Numbered from the stretch's first letter, positions 38,819 through 47,717 are shown. The stretch is DNA of 64,000 nt from Mesorhizobium sp. LSJC280B00 (GCF_000502835.1 NZ_AYVL01000003.1:229117-293116), one strand, 5' to 3'. Numbers and translations: made by a program. Notes: generated by a model from the sequence alone, not told the origin.

Positions 38819-40093
38819 TCAGCCCTTATCGTCGTCGCCCTGCGTGATCAGCCGCGCGCTGCGCTGACCGGTGAAGTATATCCATAGCCAACTCAGGGAA
38901 ACCGCAAGCCGGTTACGAAGGCCGATCAGGAAGTAAATATGCGCAAAGCCCCATAGCCACCAGGCAAGCCGGCCGGTGAGCTTGATCCAGCCGAAATCGA
39001 TCGCGGCGGCGCGCTTGCCTATCGTCGCCAAATCGCCGTCATGCCTGTAGCTGAAAGGACGCGGTGTCGCGTCACCGGCAAGCCTTGCCTTGATCGCCGT
39101 GGCGACGTGCCGTCCCTGCTGCTTGGCGGCGGGCGCGACGCCCGGCACCAGCCGGCCATCCGGCCGCAGGACGTGCGCTGCGTCACCGATGACGAAAATC
39201 TCCGGGTTTCCCGGTACAGTGAGGTCGGGCTCGACAAGCACTCTGCCCGCGCGGTCCGCTGCCGCGCCGAGCCATTCGGCGGCTGGCGAAGCGGCTACGC
39301 CCGCCGCCCACAGAATTGTCCTGGCCGGCAAATGCCTGTCGCCGAAGACGACACCCTCAGCATCGCAGCGCGTAACCGCGCGGCCGAGTTCGACGGTCAC
39401 GCCGAGCCGTTCGAGCGCCTTCATTGCATAATCAGAGAGTTCCGGCGCGAAATTGGCAAGAACGCGGTCGCCGGCCTCAATCAGCACCACACGCGTCTGC
39501 CGCGTGTCGATGTTGCGGAACTCGCCGCGCAGCGTGTCGTGCGCCAGTTCGGCAATGGTGCCGGCCAATTCCACGCCGGTCGGCCCGCCGCCGACGATCG
39601 CCAGCGTCAGCAATGCCTGGCGCTGGGCGGGATCGGTTTCCCGCTCGGCCTGCTCGAAAGCCAAAAGAATACGCCGTCGAATGGTCGTGGCGTCCTCCAG
39701 CGTCTTCAGGCCCGGGGCGAATGGCTCCCATTCGTCATGGCCGAAATAGGCGTGCCGCGCGCCGGTGGCCAGCACCAGCGTGTCGTAAGCGACCGTGCCG
39801 CCGTCCTGCAGCAGCACCCGCTTGCCGGTGCGGTCGATGCCAGTCACAGTGGCAAGCAGCGTCGTCACGTCCTTGCGCCTGCGCAGGAGATGGCGGATCG
39901 GCCAAGCCACTTCGGAGGTGGCCAGGGCCGTCGTCGCCACCTGGTAGAGCAGCGGCTGAAAGAGGTGATGATTGCGCCTATCGATCATGGTGATGCGCAC
40001 CGGCGCGCCGGCAAGTGCGCGGGTGAATTCGAGGCCGCCGAAACCGGCGCCTACGACGACGACGTGATGGTTGGCTATGTTCATCTCACTCAT
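38819..40093 (-). CDS. ndh: Type II NADH dehydrogenase (NDH-2)
   Basis: About 424 residues. The N-terminal FAD loop is VVVGAGFGGLEF, followed by the NHHLFQPLLYQVAT signature of NDH-2. A second dinucleotide loop reads AIVGGGPTGVELAG, and a quinone/FAD segment reads FVIGDAAHV. The C-terminal amphipathic/membrane helix (AWWLWGFAHIYFLIGLRNRL) anchors it to the inner membrane, where it passes electrons from NADH to quinone without proton pumping. ATG 40093 and ATG 40084 are both possible starts. Confidence 0.92.
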   Translation of the reverse strand: MSEMNIANHHVVVVGAGFGGLEFTRALAGAPVRITMIDRRNHHLFQPLLYQVATTALATSEVAWPIRHLLRRRKDVTTLLATVTGIDRTGKRVLLQDGGTVAYDTLVLATGARHAYFGHDEWEPFAPGLKTLEDATTIRRRILLAFEQAERETDPAQRQALLTLAIVGGGPTGVELAGTIAELAHDTLRGEFRNIDTRQTRVVLIEAGDRVLANFAPELSDYAMKALERLGVTVELGRAVTRCDAEGVVFGDRHLPARTILWAAGVAASPAAEWLGAAADRAGRVLVEPDLTVPGNPEIFVIGDAAHVLRPDGRLVPGVAPAAKQQGRHVATAIKARLAGDATPRPFSYRHDGDLATIGKRAAAIDFGWIKLTGRLAWWLWGFAHIYFLIGLRNRLAVSLSWLWIYFTGQRSARLITQGDDDKG

Positions 40094-40264
40094 CCCTCTC
40101 GCCAAGGCTGATGTAAGTATCCTTGTGCAGTGCAGCAATGCCTGCGCTGCAACTGCCTGGGACTCGTCTCTTGATGTCGTGAATACGCATGCTGCAGACT
40201 CATTCCCGGATATAGCTTACGTCCCGGATACGACTTGGTCGGAACAGTATATTGCAGGTGAAGC

Positions 40265-40921
40265 ATGGCTAGGAATGAAGATGAAGACTCAGCGCAGTAC
40301 GCCTCGCCGCCTTGTTTTATGCACGAGCTTGATCCGGAGTTCCAAGCGCCGCTATCCGACTGGACCGACGTAAGGCGCTGGCGCAAGGCCGAGCGCGAGC
40401 GGTTGATCGTATCCCGCCTTGCCGTTTCGGCCGACACGCGCGCAGCTATGTCGCAGCGCATTGCCGAAGGGCTCGACGCGGTGATCGGCGACATCGCCGG
40501 CCGCATGGTCAGCCTCTACTGGCCGTTTCGCGGCGAGCCGGACCTGCGCCCGTGGATGGAAACCGTTAACGCGCGGGGCGGGCGCACGGCGTTGCCCGTC
40601 GTCGTCGAGAAAGACCGGCCGCTTGTCTTTCGCGCCTATACCCACGGAGACCGGCTGGAGAAGGGCGTCTGGAATATCCCGATACCGGCCGAGGGTGATC
40701 CGGTGTTGCCCGACATCGTCATTTCGCCGATCGTCGGCATCGATCCCGGGCAGTTTCGCCTGGGTTATGGCGGCGGCTTCTTCGATCGCACGCTTGCCGC
40801 GATGCCCTTCAAACCGCTGGTCATCGGCGTCGGCTACGAACTGCAGCGCATCGTCACCATCTACCCGCAGCCGCACGACATTCGGATGGACCGTGTGGTG
40901 ACCGAGGCAGTCAACACCTAG
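40265..40921 (+). CDS. 5-formyltetrahydrofolate cyclo-ligase family protein
   Basis: A 218-residue MTHFS-family enzyme that converts 5-formyl-THF to 5,10-methenyl-THF with ATP. Motifs: RRWRKAERERLIVSRL near residue 40 for ATP binding, SLYWPFRGEPD, and the signature RLGYGGGFFDRTLA. The N terminus is ~35 residues longer than usual. It is not next to zapA or an evident 6S RNA, so a second, canonical copy may exist elsewhere in the genome. Its TAG stop lies inside a 17-bp imperfect duplication. Confidence 0.87.
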   Translation: MARNEDEDSAQYASPPCFMHELDPEFQAPLSDWTDVRRWRKAERERLIVSRLAVSADTRAAMSQRIAEGLDAVIGDIAGRMVSLYWPFRGEPDLRPWMETVNARGGRTALPVVVEKDRPLVFRAYTHGDRLEKGVWNIPIPAEGDPVLPDIVISPIVGIDPGQFRLGYGGGFFDRTLAAMPFKPLVIGVGYELQRIVTIYPQPHDIRMDRVVTEAVNT

Positions 40922-40950
40922 GCGAGTTCGGGGCCTAGGCGAGTTCAGGC
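40917..40950. repeat. Imperfect 17-bp tandem duplication between convergent stops
   Basis: CCTAGGCGAGTTCGGGG (40917-40933) is followed by CCTAGGCGAGTTCAGGC (40934-40950), 15 of 17 bases identical. The first unit supplies the TAG of the cyclo-ligase gene (plus strand); the second supplies the stop of the Lrp-type gene (minus strand, 40935-40937). Confidence 0.93.
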
Positions 40951-41408
40951 TTCATTCCCACGGCCGTGCGATCGACGATTTCGCGCAAGGCAAAAGACGA
41001 ATTGATCTTCGTCACATGCGGCATTGCCGACAGCCACTCCTTGTGGATGCGTTCGTAGTCGACGAGATCCTTTGCCGCGATGCGCAGGATGTAGTCATAT
41101 TCGCCCGACATCAAATGGCAGGACAGGACGTTCGGGCAGCGCTTTATCGCTGCCTCGAAATCCGACAACGTCTTCTCGAATTGCCCGGACAGCGATATAT
41201 GTACGATCGCCGTCATCTGGTGCCCAAGTGCAGCGTTGGACAGCCGTGCGTGATAGCCGCGGATGGTTCCGGATTTCTCCAGATTGTCCAGCCGCCGCGA
41301 ACAGGCCGACTGCGACAGGCCAACCTTCTCGGCGAGCGCTGCGTTGGGTATCCGCCCGTCTTTCTGCAGCGTCTCGAGAATGGCGATATCAATCCTGTCG
41401 AGCGGCAT
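40935..41408 (-). CDS. Lrp/AsnC family regulator (probable ald regulator)
   Basis: A 157-residue feast/famine regulator. The N-terminal helix-turn-helix spans residues ~1-60 (LDRIDIAILETLQKDGRI, then LSQSACSRRLDNLEKSG). The RAM ligand-binding domain follows (VHISLSGQFEKTL, CHLMSGEYDYILRI). It is divergent from the alanine dehydrogenase gene with 156 bases between, the usual layout of AldR-type regulators that activate ald in response to L-alanine. Inference rests on family and position; the ligand is not proved. Confidence 0.9.
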   Translation of the reverse strand: MPLDRIDIAILETLQKDGRIPNAALAEKVGLSQSACSRRLDNLEKSGTIRGYHARLSNAALGHQMTAIVHISLSGQFEKTLSDFEAAIKRCPNVLSCHLMSGEYDYILRIAAKDLVDYERIHKEWLSAMPHVTKINSSFALREIVDRTAVGMKPELA

Positions 41409-41564
41409 TTTTGCGGGTTCCTGCGATAATTCTAATGTTTTGCGCAACGATTATCGAACAGTGGCCTCTCTGGCAAGCGCATTCGCAAACACTTACCGAA
41501 CGATTCGTGGTTCACTATCTCTAGACAGGGAACGAGCCCCAAAGGGCCGGATCAGGAGAAAAAG
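41409..41564. promoter_or_regulatory. Divergent lrp/ald control region
   Basis: 156 bases between two divergent starts. AT-richer than the flanking genes; contains the related short motifs ACGATTATCGAAC and CTTACCGAACGATTCG, plausible half-sites for the Lrp-type protein. AGGAGA precedes the ald ATG. The binding sites are a suggestion only. Confidence 0.4.
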
Positions 41565-42680
41565 ATGCGCGTCGGTTGCCCCCGGGAAATCAAGAACCAT
41601 GAATACCGCGTCGGCCTGACACCGGGTTCGGTCCGTGAATATGTCGCGCATGGCCATGAAGTGCTGATCGAGACCGGCGCCGGCGCCGGCATCGGCGCCG
41701 ATGACAACGCGTATCGCGCCGCCGGCGCCACGATTGCCAAAACGGCCGCCGACGTTTTTGCCAAGTCTGACATGATCGTGAAGGTCAAGGAGCCGCAGCC
41801 CAACGAATGGGTTCAGCTCCGCGACGGCCAGATCCTCTATACCTATCTGCATCTTGCCCCGGATCCGGAGCAGACCAAGGGCCTGCTGGCCTCCGGCGTG
41901 ACCGCGATAGCCTACGAGACGGTCACCGACGAGCGCGGCGGTCTGCCGCTGCTAGCACCGATGTCGGAAGTCGCCGGCCGCCTGTCGATCCAGGCGGGCG
42001 CAACGGCGCTGCAAAAGGCCAATGGTGGCCGCGGCGTGCTACTTGGCGGCGTGCCCGGCGTGCTCCCCGGCAAGGTCACTGTGCTCGGCGGCGGCGTCGT
42101 CGGCCTGCATGCTGCACGGATGGCCGCCGGCCTTGGCGCCGACGTCACCATCATTGACCGCTCGATCCCGCGCCTGCGTCAGCTCGACGACATCTTTGGC
42201 GGCCGCGTCCACACCCGCTACTCGACCGTCGAGGCGCTGGAGGAAGAATGTTTTTCGGCTGACATCGTCGTCGGCGCCGTGCTGATCCCGGGGGCAGCAG
42301 CGCCCAAGCTGGTGACGCGCGAAATGCTGTCGGGCATGAAGAAAGGCGCCGTGCTGGTCGACGTCGCCATCGACCAGGGCGGCTGCTTCGAGACCTCGCA
42401 CGCCACCACCCATGCCGAGCCGACCTATGAGGTCGATGGCGTCATCCACTATTGCGTCGCCAACATGCCGGGTGCGGTGCCGGTCACCTCGGCCCACGCG
42501 CTCAATAATGCGACGCTGCATTATGGCCTGCAGCTCGCCGACAAGGGCCTCAAGGCGCTGGTAGACGACCACCATCTGCGCAACGGGCTGAACGTCCACA
42601 AGGGCAAGATCACGAATCGCGCAGTGGCCGAAGCGCTCGGTTACGACCTGGTCGAGCCGAAGGCCGTTCTCGCCGCCTGA
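41565..42680 (+). CDS. ald: Alanine dehydrogenase
   Basis: A 371-residue NAD-dependent enzyme that interconverts L-alanine and pyruvate plus ammonia. It starts [20 protein letters not shown] and has KVKEPQ and YLHLAPD (pyruvate-site Lys and His), the NAD loop [15 protein letters not shown], and [16 protein letters not shown]. In rhizobia AldA participates in alanine catabolism and influences ammonium versus alanine export by bacteroids. The divergent Lrp-type gene is its likely regulator, and a strong terminator follows. Confidence 0.96.
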   Translation: MRVGCPREIKNHEYRVGLTPGSVREYVAHGHEVLIETGAGAGIGADDNAYRAAGATIAKTAADVFAKSDMIVKVKEPQPNEWVQLRDGQILYTYLHLAPDPEQTKGLLASGVTAIAYETVTDERGGLPLLAPMSEVAGRLSIQAGATALQKANGGRGVLLGGVPGVLPGKVTVLGGGVVGLHAARMAAGLGADVTIIDRSIPRLRQLDDIFGGRVHTRYSTVEALEEECFSADIVVGAVLIPGAAAPKLVTREMLSGMKKGAVLVDVAIDQGGCFETSHATTHAEPTYEVDGVIHYCVANMPGAVPVTSAHALNNATLHYGLQLADKGLKALVDDHHLRNGLNVHKGKITNRAVAEALGYDLVEPKAVLAA

Positions 42681-42704
42681 GCTGTCCGAATCTGCCTCTC
42701 CAGT

Positions 42705-42736
42705 GCCCGTCGGATTCGTCCGACGGGTTTTTTCTT
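42705..42736 (+). terminator. Rho-independent terminator of ald
   Basis: CCCGTCGGA (42706-42714), TTCG tetraloop, TCCGACGGG (42719-42727), then TTTTTTCTT. A perfect nine-base stem with a stable loop, 25 bases behind the ald stop. Confidence 0.95.
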
Positions 42737-42783
42737 ATGTCGAAAAACTGAAAAGTGTCGGGCGCGCGGAATAACCGGACAAC

Positions 42784-42810
42784 AAAAAAGCGGAGCCAAA
42801 GCCCCGCTTC
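42784..42810 (-). terminator. Rho-independent terminator for the DUF1203 gene
   Basis: Read on the minus strand: AAGCGGGGC, loop TTTG, GCTCCGCTT, then a T-run (one G-U pair). It lies ~120 bases behind the DUF1203 stop. Confidence 0.8.
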
Positions 42811-42928
42811 CTCGGTTGTCGAAAATTCCCGCCGGTTCATCCGCGGTCGGCAAATCGATCGACAGTGTGTTTCTACCGCTTGTATGCGACGGGAGTACGA
42901 CAGCCCCAAGCCGGTGCAGCCTGTCCGG

Positions 42929-43396
42929 TTACGCGCGGTCGATCCGGCACTGATAGCAATTGTTGCGCGCCGAGCGGATGTGGACGTAAGCGATGTCGTC
43001 GCGTTCGAACAACGTCTCTGCCCGTGCGGCAATTGCGTCGGTCGGAATGACGCCGCCGCTGCCGTAAACGATGCGGTCGTCCTTGCCATAACCGCGCACA
43101 ATGTAATCGCTGCTTTCGAGCATTTCGGGAAGCATTTTCCCCTCGGCGGCGCGTTCGCATTCTTTCGCATGCAGAAAGATCGGCCCCGTTTCGGCATAAG
43201 GCTGCAGCTCCGGAAAAGGCCGATAGGCCAAAACAAGATAGGCTTCTCCCACAGCAATATTTTTCAAGCAATGACGGCAAGGCACGCCGTCGCCATCCGA
43301 AAGTTGCCGCTCTGGCTTCAAGCCATAAGCATCCGGCCCGCCGCGCTGAAGTGCCCGGACAGCATTGGTTGGCAAGGCTTTGAATTTTAGCGTCAT
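42929..43396 (-). CDS. DUF1203 family protein
   Basis: A 155-residue protein matching DUF1203: FKALPTNAVRALQRGGPDAYG at the start, PCRHCLKNIAVGE with a CxxC pair, LAYRPFPELQPYAETGPIFLH, and the C-terminal RSARNNCYQCRIDR. The two Cys pairs (CRHC and CYQC) are typical of the family and could bind metal. The biochemical function is unknown. It is monocistronic, with a terminator behind it. Confidence 0.88.
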   Translation of the reverse strand: MTLKFKALPTNAVRALQRGGPDAYGLKPERQLSDGDGVPCRHCLKNIAVGEAYLVLAYRPFPELQPYAETGPIFLHAKECERAAEGKMLPEMLESSDYIVRGYGKDDRIVYGSGGVIPTDAIAARAETLFERDDIAYVHIRSARNNCYQCRIDRA

Positions 43397-43473
43397 GGCA
43401 AAATCTCCGGTGTCGTCGACCGGAAATTATGCTCGCAAGGCAGAGCTTCCCACCCGATTCCTGCCGAAATGGA

Positions 43474-44280
43474 TCAATCCATCAGCGCCTCGAGACCACG
43501 AACCAGACCTTTGATCTGCTGTACCCGTCTGATGGCGAGCAGCGTGCCCGCCACGTAAGGCGCCGCGGACGAGCCGGCGTCGTGGCGTATGGTCAGCCGC
43601 TCGTCTGGCAGACCGAACAGCGCCTCGCAGGACAGGATGTAGGACGGCAGGCGAAGCGCGTGCACTTGCACCCCCTCGCCTGCGCCGACCGCACCGCCGC
43701 GTGTGGCCGGCACGCCGGAGACCTCGGAGACCGGCTTTGCCGTTGAGGCCTTGCGGATGTCGGCCAGCGCTTCAGCAAGCTCTCGTGCGGTTCCGGAGGG
43801 CGCGTCGGGCTTCTTTGCACTAGCATAATCGATGACCTCGACGTCCGGCACGTATTTTGCCGCCATAAGTGCAAACCGCTTCATCAGCGTGGCGGTGATG
43901 GAAAAGTTGCCAGCGGCAACAACGCCGACGCCATTGGCGCGCGCCGCGGCGTCGATCTCGGCATAGTCGGCAGCTCCCAGTCCCGACGTGCCGATCACCG
44001 TGTGCCGCCCGTTGTCGATGGCGAGCAGCACATGGTCTTTCACGACATGCGGCTTGGTGAAGTCGACCAGCACGTCCGACGGCGCCTCCAGCGCCTCGGC
44101 CAGCGAGGCCGAAACGGCAATACCATTAGCCGGCATACCAACCAGCAGACCGGAATCCTGCCCCGCGCCGCTGCGTGATACAGCCCCGGCCAGCGCCATG
44201 TCGCCTTGCGCCCCGATCGCCGGAACCAGCGCTTTGCCGACCCAGCCGGTCGCGCCGGCCATTACCACGCGTATTGCCAT
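43474..44280 (-). CDS. dapB: Divergent 4-hydroxy-tetrahydrodipicolinate reductase (DapB-like)
   Basis: A 268-residue member of the DapB family. It has the NAD(P) loop MAGATGWVGKAL, DFTKPHVV, IGTSGLG and the substrate loop KKPDAPSGTA with K157. In E. coli DapB the preceding segment is AHHRHK with catalytic His159; here it is YASAKK, so both histidines are replaced (A153, S154). The protein may be a paralogue with altered activity, or the lineage's lysine-pathway enzyme using another acid. I chose ATG 44280. It is the distal gene of the cluster running from cysK. Confidence 0.8.
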   Translation of the reverse strand: MAIRVVMAGATGWVGKALVPAIGAQGDMALAGAVSRSGAGQDSGLLVGMPANGIAVSASLAEALEAPSDVLVDFTKPHVVKDHVLLAIDNGRHTVIGTSGLGAADYAEIDAAARANGVGVVAAGNFSITATLMKRFALMAAKYVPDVEVIDYASAKKPDAPSGTARELAEALADIRKASTAKPVSEVSGVPATRGGAVGAGEGVQVHALRLPSYILSCEALFGLPDERLTIRHDAGSSAAPYVAGTLLAIRRVQQIKGLVRGLEALMD

Positions 44281-44430
44281 CGTGCGATCCTCCATCACCC
44301 ATCGGTTTTTAGACGATAGCGATATGGAAAGAGCCAAGCTCATTCAAGTCGGGCTCACCTTTGAGTGTTGATCCAGAGACTCTGGGACGTTGCAAAGACA
44401 AGCTGAAGCTCGGATGAACGGGCCTGAAAA

Positions 44431-44994
44431 TCAGGGCCGCATGACGCTGGCCGCGCGCTCGGCAAAAGACATCGGATGTACGACCTCCTTTTTTTGCGCC
44501 ACTGGCGTAAAGCCGAGTTTTTGATAGAGCGGCAGTGCTGCTGGGTGATCGAGGGTGCAGGTCTGCACGGTTATCCGCCTTGGCCCGTGCGACCATGCCG
44601 CGGCGATTGCCGCACCGAGGAACCAGCGGCCGATGCCTTGCCCGGTCGCGTGCTCCATCATTCCGAAATAAGCGAGTTCCACTTCCTCCGGCAAATGCGG
44701 CTTGAGGTCGAAGAAGCCCGCCGGCGCACCATCCAGATAAAGCACCCTGATGTCGCGGTCCTCGCGGTGGATGCCCGCCGCAAGCTCCTCGTCGCTCAGC
44801 CTCAACACATTGACCCAGTGCCATTTGCGGCCGACCCGATCCATCAAATAGCGGTAGAAATGCAGGGGAATGTCTTTGGTCTTGAGCAGCGCGATCTGGC
44901 GGTTGTACGGCAGCGGCGGCGAATAGGCAGGCGGCACATGCATTTCGAGAAACGTCACGGTGACATCGATGTCTTCCAGCGATCCGTCTTCCAT
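44431..44994 (-). CDS. GNAT family N-acetyltransferase
   Basis: A 187-residue protein with a C-terminal GNAT domain: acetyl-CoA motif A is GMMEHATGQGIGRWFLGAAI, followed by ITVQTCTLDHPAALPLYQKLGF. The N-terminal part (VTFLEMHVPPAY, then ALLKTKDIPLHFYRYLMDRVG) fits a distinct bacterial subgroup. The substrate is unknown. It begins five bases after the sseA stop, so it is co-transcribed with the sulfur genes. ATG 44994 is preferred over an upstream in-frame option that would overlap sseA. Confidence 0.85.
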   Translation of the reverse strand: MEDGSLEDIDVTVTFLEMHVPPAYSPPLPYNRQIALLKTKDIPLHFYRYLMDRVGRKWHWVNVLRLSDEELAAGIHREDRDIRVLYLDGAPAGFFDLKPHLPEEVELAYFGMMEHATGQGIGRWFLGAAIAAAWSHGPRRITVQTCTLDHPAALPLYQKLGFTPVAQKKEVVHPMSFAERAASVMRP

Positions 44995-44999
44995 CACCG

Positions 45000-45851
45000 T
45001 CAGTCCTTGCCCGTCACGACAGGCGTGTCGGAAAGCCCGCCCCATTCGGTCCATGAACCGTCATAAAGCCTGTTGTCGGCATGGCCAAGCGTCTCCAAAG
45101 CTAGCGTGACGGCTGCCGCGGTGACGCCCGACCCGCAGGAGGTGACGACCGGCTTCGACAGGTCGATGCCGGCTCCTTCGATCACTTTGCGCAGCCTGTC
45201 CTTCGGCAACAATTCGCCGTTTTCCGAAAGCGCCGAAAACGGCACGTTGTGCGCGCCCGGCATATGGCCGGAGCGGATGCCGGGGCGCGGCTCCGGCTCG
45301 GTGCCGGCAAAACGGCCAGGCGAGCGCGCGTCGGCGATCTGGCTCTCCCCCGTCTCGACGATCCGGCGCATGTCGGCAAGGCTGGCGACGCGGGCGGCAT
45401 CGAAGTTGGCATAAAACACGCAAGGCGCGATCTTCGTCGGCTCCGCCGTCACCGGCCGTCCGGCGGCTTTCCAACGATCGAAGCCGCCGTCGAGTATATA
45501 GACCTGGAACACGCCCATGACGCGAAACAACCACCAGGCGCGCGGTGCAGAAAAGAACCCTGGCCCGTCATAGACAACAATCGTGTCATCGGCCGAAATA
45601 CCCATCGCGCCGACATATTGCGCGAAATGCTGCGGCGACGGCAGCGTGTGCGGCAGAGCCGCGTCGGGGTCCGAAACCGCATCCTGGTCGAGGAAGCGGG
45701 CGCCTGGAATATGCGCTACGTCGTACTCGGCGCGCGCGTCACGCTTTTGCGCCGGCAGGTACCAGGACGCGTCGACAATCGTCAGGCCGGGTTCGCCGAG
45801 CCGCTTCTGTAACCAATCGGCATCGATGGTGAAAGGACTGTCGTCGGCCAT
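45000..45851 (-). CDS. sseA: 3-mercaptopyruvate sulfurtransferase
   Basis: A 283-residue two-domain rhodanese. The N-terminal domain (residues ~10-130) carries ARAEYDVAHIPGARFLD; the C-terminal domain (~150-270) has the persulfide cysteine in TSCGSGVTA. CGSGV-type loops mark mercaptopyruvate specificity over thiosulfate (CRKGV type). It transfers sulfur from 3-mercaptopyruvate, a cysteine breakdown product, to thiol acceptors. The neighbours cysK and alaX support a cysteine-linked role. Confidence 0.92.
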   Translation of the reverse strand: MADDSPFTIDADWLQKRLGEPGLTIVDASWYLPAQKRDARAEYDVAHIPGARFLDQDAVSDPDAALPHTLPSPQHFAQYVGAMGISADDTIVVYDGPGFFSAPRAWWLFRVMGVFQVYILDGGFDRWKAAGRPVTAEPTKIAPCVFYANFDAARVASLADMRRIVETGESQIADARSPGRFAGTEPEPRPGIRSGHMPGAHNVPFSALSENGELLPKDRLRKVIEGAGIDLSKPVVTSCGSGVTAAAVTLALETLGHADNRLYDGSWTEWGGLSDTPVVTGKD

Positions 45852-45886
45852 CTTTTCTCTCCTGTCCCGCCCGTCGCAGTCCTATA

Positions 45887-46630
45887 TCAGGCTGGCGGCA
45901 TAGGACCAAAGCGAATGCGGAAGCGCCGGTTCTCGCGGCCCTTCTTCTCGATCTTGCCGATATGGATCTCGCCGATTTCGCTGGTGCTCTTTACATGGGT
46001 GCCGCCGCAAGGCTGGCTGTCGATCGAAGCGTTCTCGCCGATGCAGACCAATCGGATCCTTCCCGTGCCGGCCGGGGGCCGCACATTCTTGGATTTCACC
46101 AAGCCCGGATTGGATGCCAGTTCCTCGTCGGAAATGAGCCGGGTGAAGATCGGGTGGTCGGCTCGCACCAGCTCCATCAGTCTGGCCGTCACGTCTTCCT
46201 TGGTAAAGCCGGCGTCCGGGATGTCGAAATCGATACGGCTGTCGTCCTCGGAAACCGCGGCGCCGGTGATCGGGAACGGACAGACGACGGTAAGCAGGTG
46301 GCAGGCAGAATGCATGCGCATCAGCAACTGCCGCCGCGGCCAGTCGATGGCGAGCCTCATGCGCTCGCCCACCTTTGGAACTGCCTGCTCCGGCGCCGGC
46401 ACATGGATGATCTCGTCCTTGGTTTCGCCGGTGATCGTAGCGGCAATCGCTATGCCGGTGCCGTCGGCGCGTTCGAGGCTGCCGGTGTCGCCCGGCTGCC
46501 CGCCCGATGTGGCGTAAAACACCGTCCGGTCCAGAATGATGCCGCCGCGATCATTGACTGCGACGACGGTGGCGTCGGCCGTCCCCAGATAGGCGTCGTC
46601 ACGAAACAGCGCTTCGGTCTTGTGCGCCAT
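45887..46630 (-). CDS. Alanyl-tRNA editing protein AlaX
   Basis: A 247-residue free-standing AlaX-type editing domain that deacylates mischarged Ser- or Gly-tRNA-Ala. The N-terminal barrel contains TVFYATSGGQPGDTG; the zinc site is MRMHSACH (HxxxH) plus CGGTH near residue 210, with a basic tail. The ATG shares one base with the cysK stop (TGATG), so translation is coupled. Coupling to cysteine synthase is notable because the serine consumed by that pathway is also the misacylated amino acid. Confidence 0.92.
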   Translation of the reverse strand: MAHKTEALFRDDAYLGTADATVVAVNDRGGIILDRTVFYATSGGQPGDTGSLERADGTGIAIAATITGETKDEIIHVPAPEQAVPKVGERMRLAIDWPRRQLLMRMHSACHLLTVVCPFPITGAAVSEDDSRIDFDIPDAGFTKEDVTARLMELVRADHPIFTRLISDEELASNPGLVKSKNVRPPAGTGRIRLVCIGENASIDSQPCGGTHVKSTSEIGEIHIGKIEKKGRENRRFRIRFGPMPPA

Positions 46631-47664
46631 CACGCAACCCTTTCGAACGGTACCGAAATCGTGCTCTGTTGCTCCATCCATCCCGGCACCGGCAGCTTCT
46701 TTTCGCGCAGGAATTCAGGATTGAACAGCTTCGACTGGTAGCGCGTGCCGTAGTCGCAAAGCATGGTCACGATGGTGTGGCCGGGGCCTAGCTCGCGCGC
46801 CAGGCGAATGGCGCCGGCAATGTTGATGCCCGTCGAACCGCCAACGCAAAGCCCCTCCTCCTGGATCAGGTCGAATACGATCGGCAGCGCGTCCTCGTCG
46901 GGGATCTGGAAGGCAAAATCGGGTGTAAAGCCTTGGAGGTTGGCGGTGATCCGCCCCTGCCCGATGCCTTCGGTGATCGAACTGCCCTCGGATTTCAGCT
47001 CGCCGCTGGTGTAGAAGGAATAGAGCGCTGCCCCCAGCGGATCGGCCAGCGCGATCTTGACCTGGTTGTTTTTGGCCTTCAGCCCGAAACCGACGCCTGC
47101 CAGAGTGCCGCCGGAACCGACCGCCGACACGAAACCATCCACCTTGCCGTCGGTCTGGTTCCAGATTTCTTCGGCCGTGGTGCGGATATGGCCGTCACGG
47201 TTGGCGACATTGTCGAACTGGTTGGCCCAGATCGCGCCGTTCGGCTCACTCTTCGCCATCTGCTCGGCCAGCCGGCCCGACAGCTTCACGTAGTTGTTCG
47301 GGTTCTTGTAAGGCACGGCGGGCACTTCGATCAGCTCGGCGCCGAGCAGTTTGATTGTATCCTTCTTCTCCTGGCTCTGGGTGTCGGGAATGACGATCAC
47401 CGTGCGGTAGCCGAGCGCCTTGGCAACCAGTGTCAATCCGATGCCGGTATTTCCGGCCGTCCCCTCGACGATGACGCCGCCGGGCCGCAGCAGCCCGCGC
47501 TGCTCCGCATCGCGGATGATAAACAGGCCGGCGCGGTCCTTTACCGACTGCCCGGGATTCATGAATTCGGCCTTGCCCAGGATCTCGCAGCCGGTTGCTT
47601 CCGAGGCCTTGTTGAGGCGGATCAGGGGCGTGTTGCCGATCACGTCGATCACAGAACGGGGCAT
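46630..47664 (-). CDS. cysK: Cysteine synthase A
   Basis: A 344-residue PLP-dependent O-acetylserine sulfhydrylase. PLP lysine K42 lies in NPGQSVKDRAG. The phosphate loop reads GSGGTLAG, and the substrate loop reads EGTAGNTGIGL where E. coli has TSGNTG. It is ~20 residues longer than E. coli CysK at the C terminus. AAGGAATC precedes the ATG. It begins a minus-strand run cysK-alaX-sseA-GNAT. The loop variation leaves open related beta-replacement activities. Confidence 0.9.
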   Translation of the reverse strand: MPRSVIDVIGNTPLIRLNKASEATGCEILGKAEFMNPGQSVKDRAGLFIIRDAEQRGLLRPGGVIVEGTAGNTGIGLTLVAKALGYRTVIVIPDTQSQEKKDTIKLLGAELIEVPAVPYKNPNNYVKLSGRLAEQMAKSEPNGAIWANQFDNVANRDGHIRTTAEEIWNQTDGKVDGFVSAVGSGGTLAGVGFGLKAKNNQVKIALADPLGAALYSFYTSGELKSEGSSITEGIGQGRITANLQGFTPDFAFQIPDEDALPIVFDLIQEEGLCVGGSTGINIAGAIRLARELGPGHTIVTMLCDYGTRYQSKLFNPEFLREKKLPVPGWMEQQSTISVPFERVA

Positions 47665-47696
47665 GGAGATTCCTTTGTGGGTGCGGCGAAACCCTA

Positions 47697-47717
47697 GAAA
47701 CCCGAAGCTTCGGTTTC
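47697..47717. promoter_or_regulatory. Inverted repeat upstream of cysK
   Basis: GAAACCCGAAG/CTTCGGTTTC forms a near-perfect palindrome with one bulged base, 33 bases ahead of the cysK start. It has no T-run for a terminator in either direction. It may be an operator; no regulator can be named. Confidence 0.4.

Noticed and set aside
40094..40264. A 6S RNA (ssrS) ahead of the 5-formyl-THF cyclo-ligase gene
   Set aside because: 6S RNA often sits there in Proteobacteria, but I could not fold a convincing central bubble and zapA is absent; not called.
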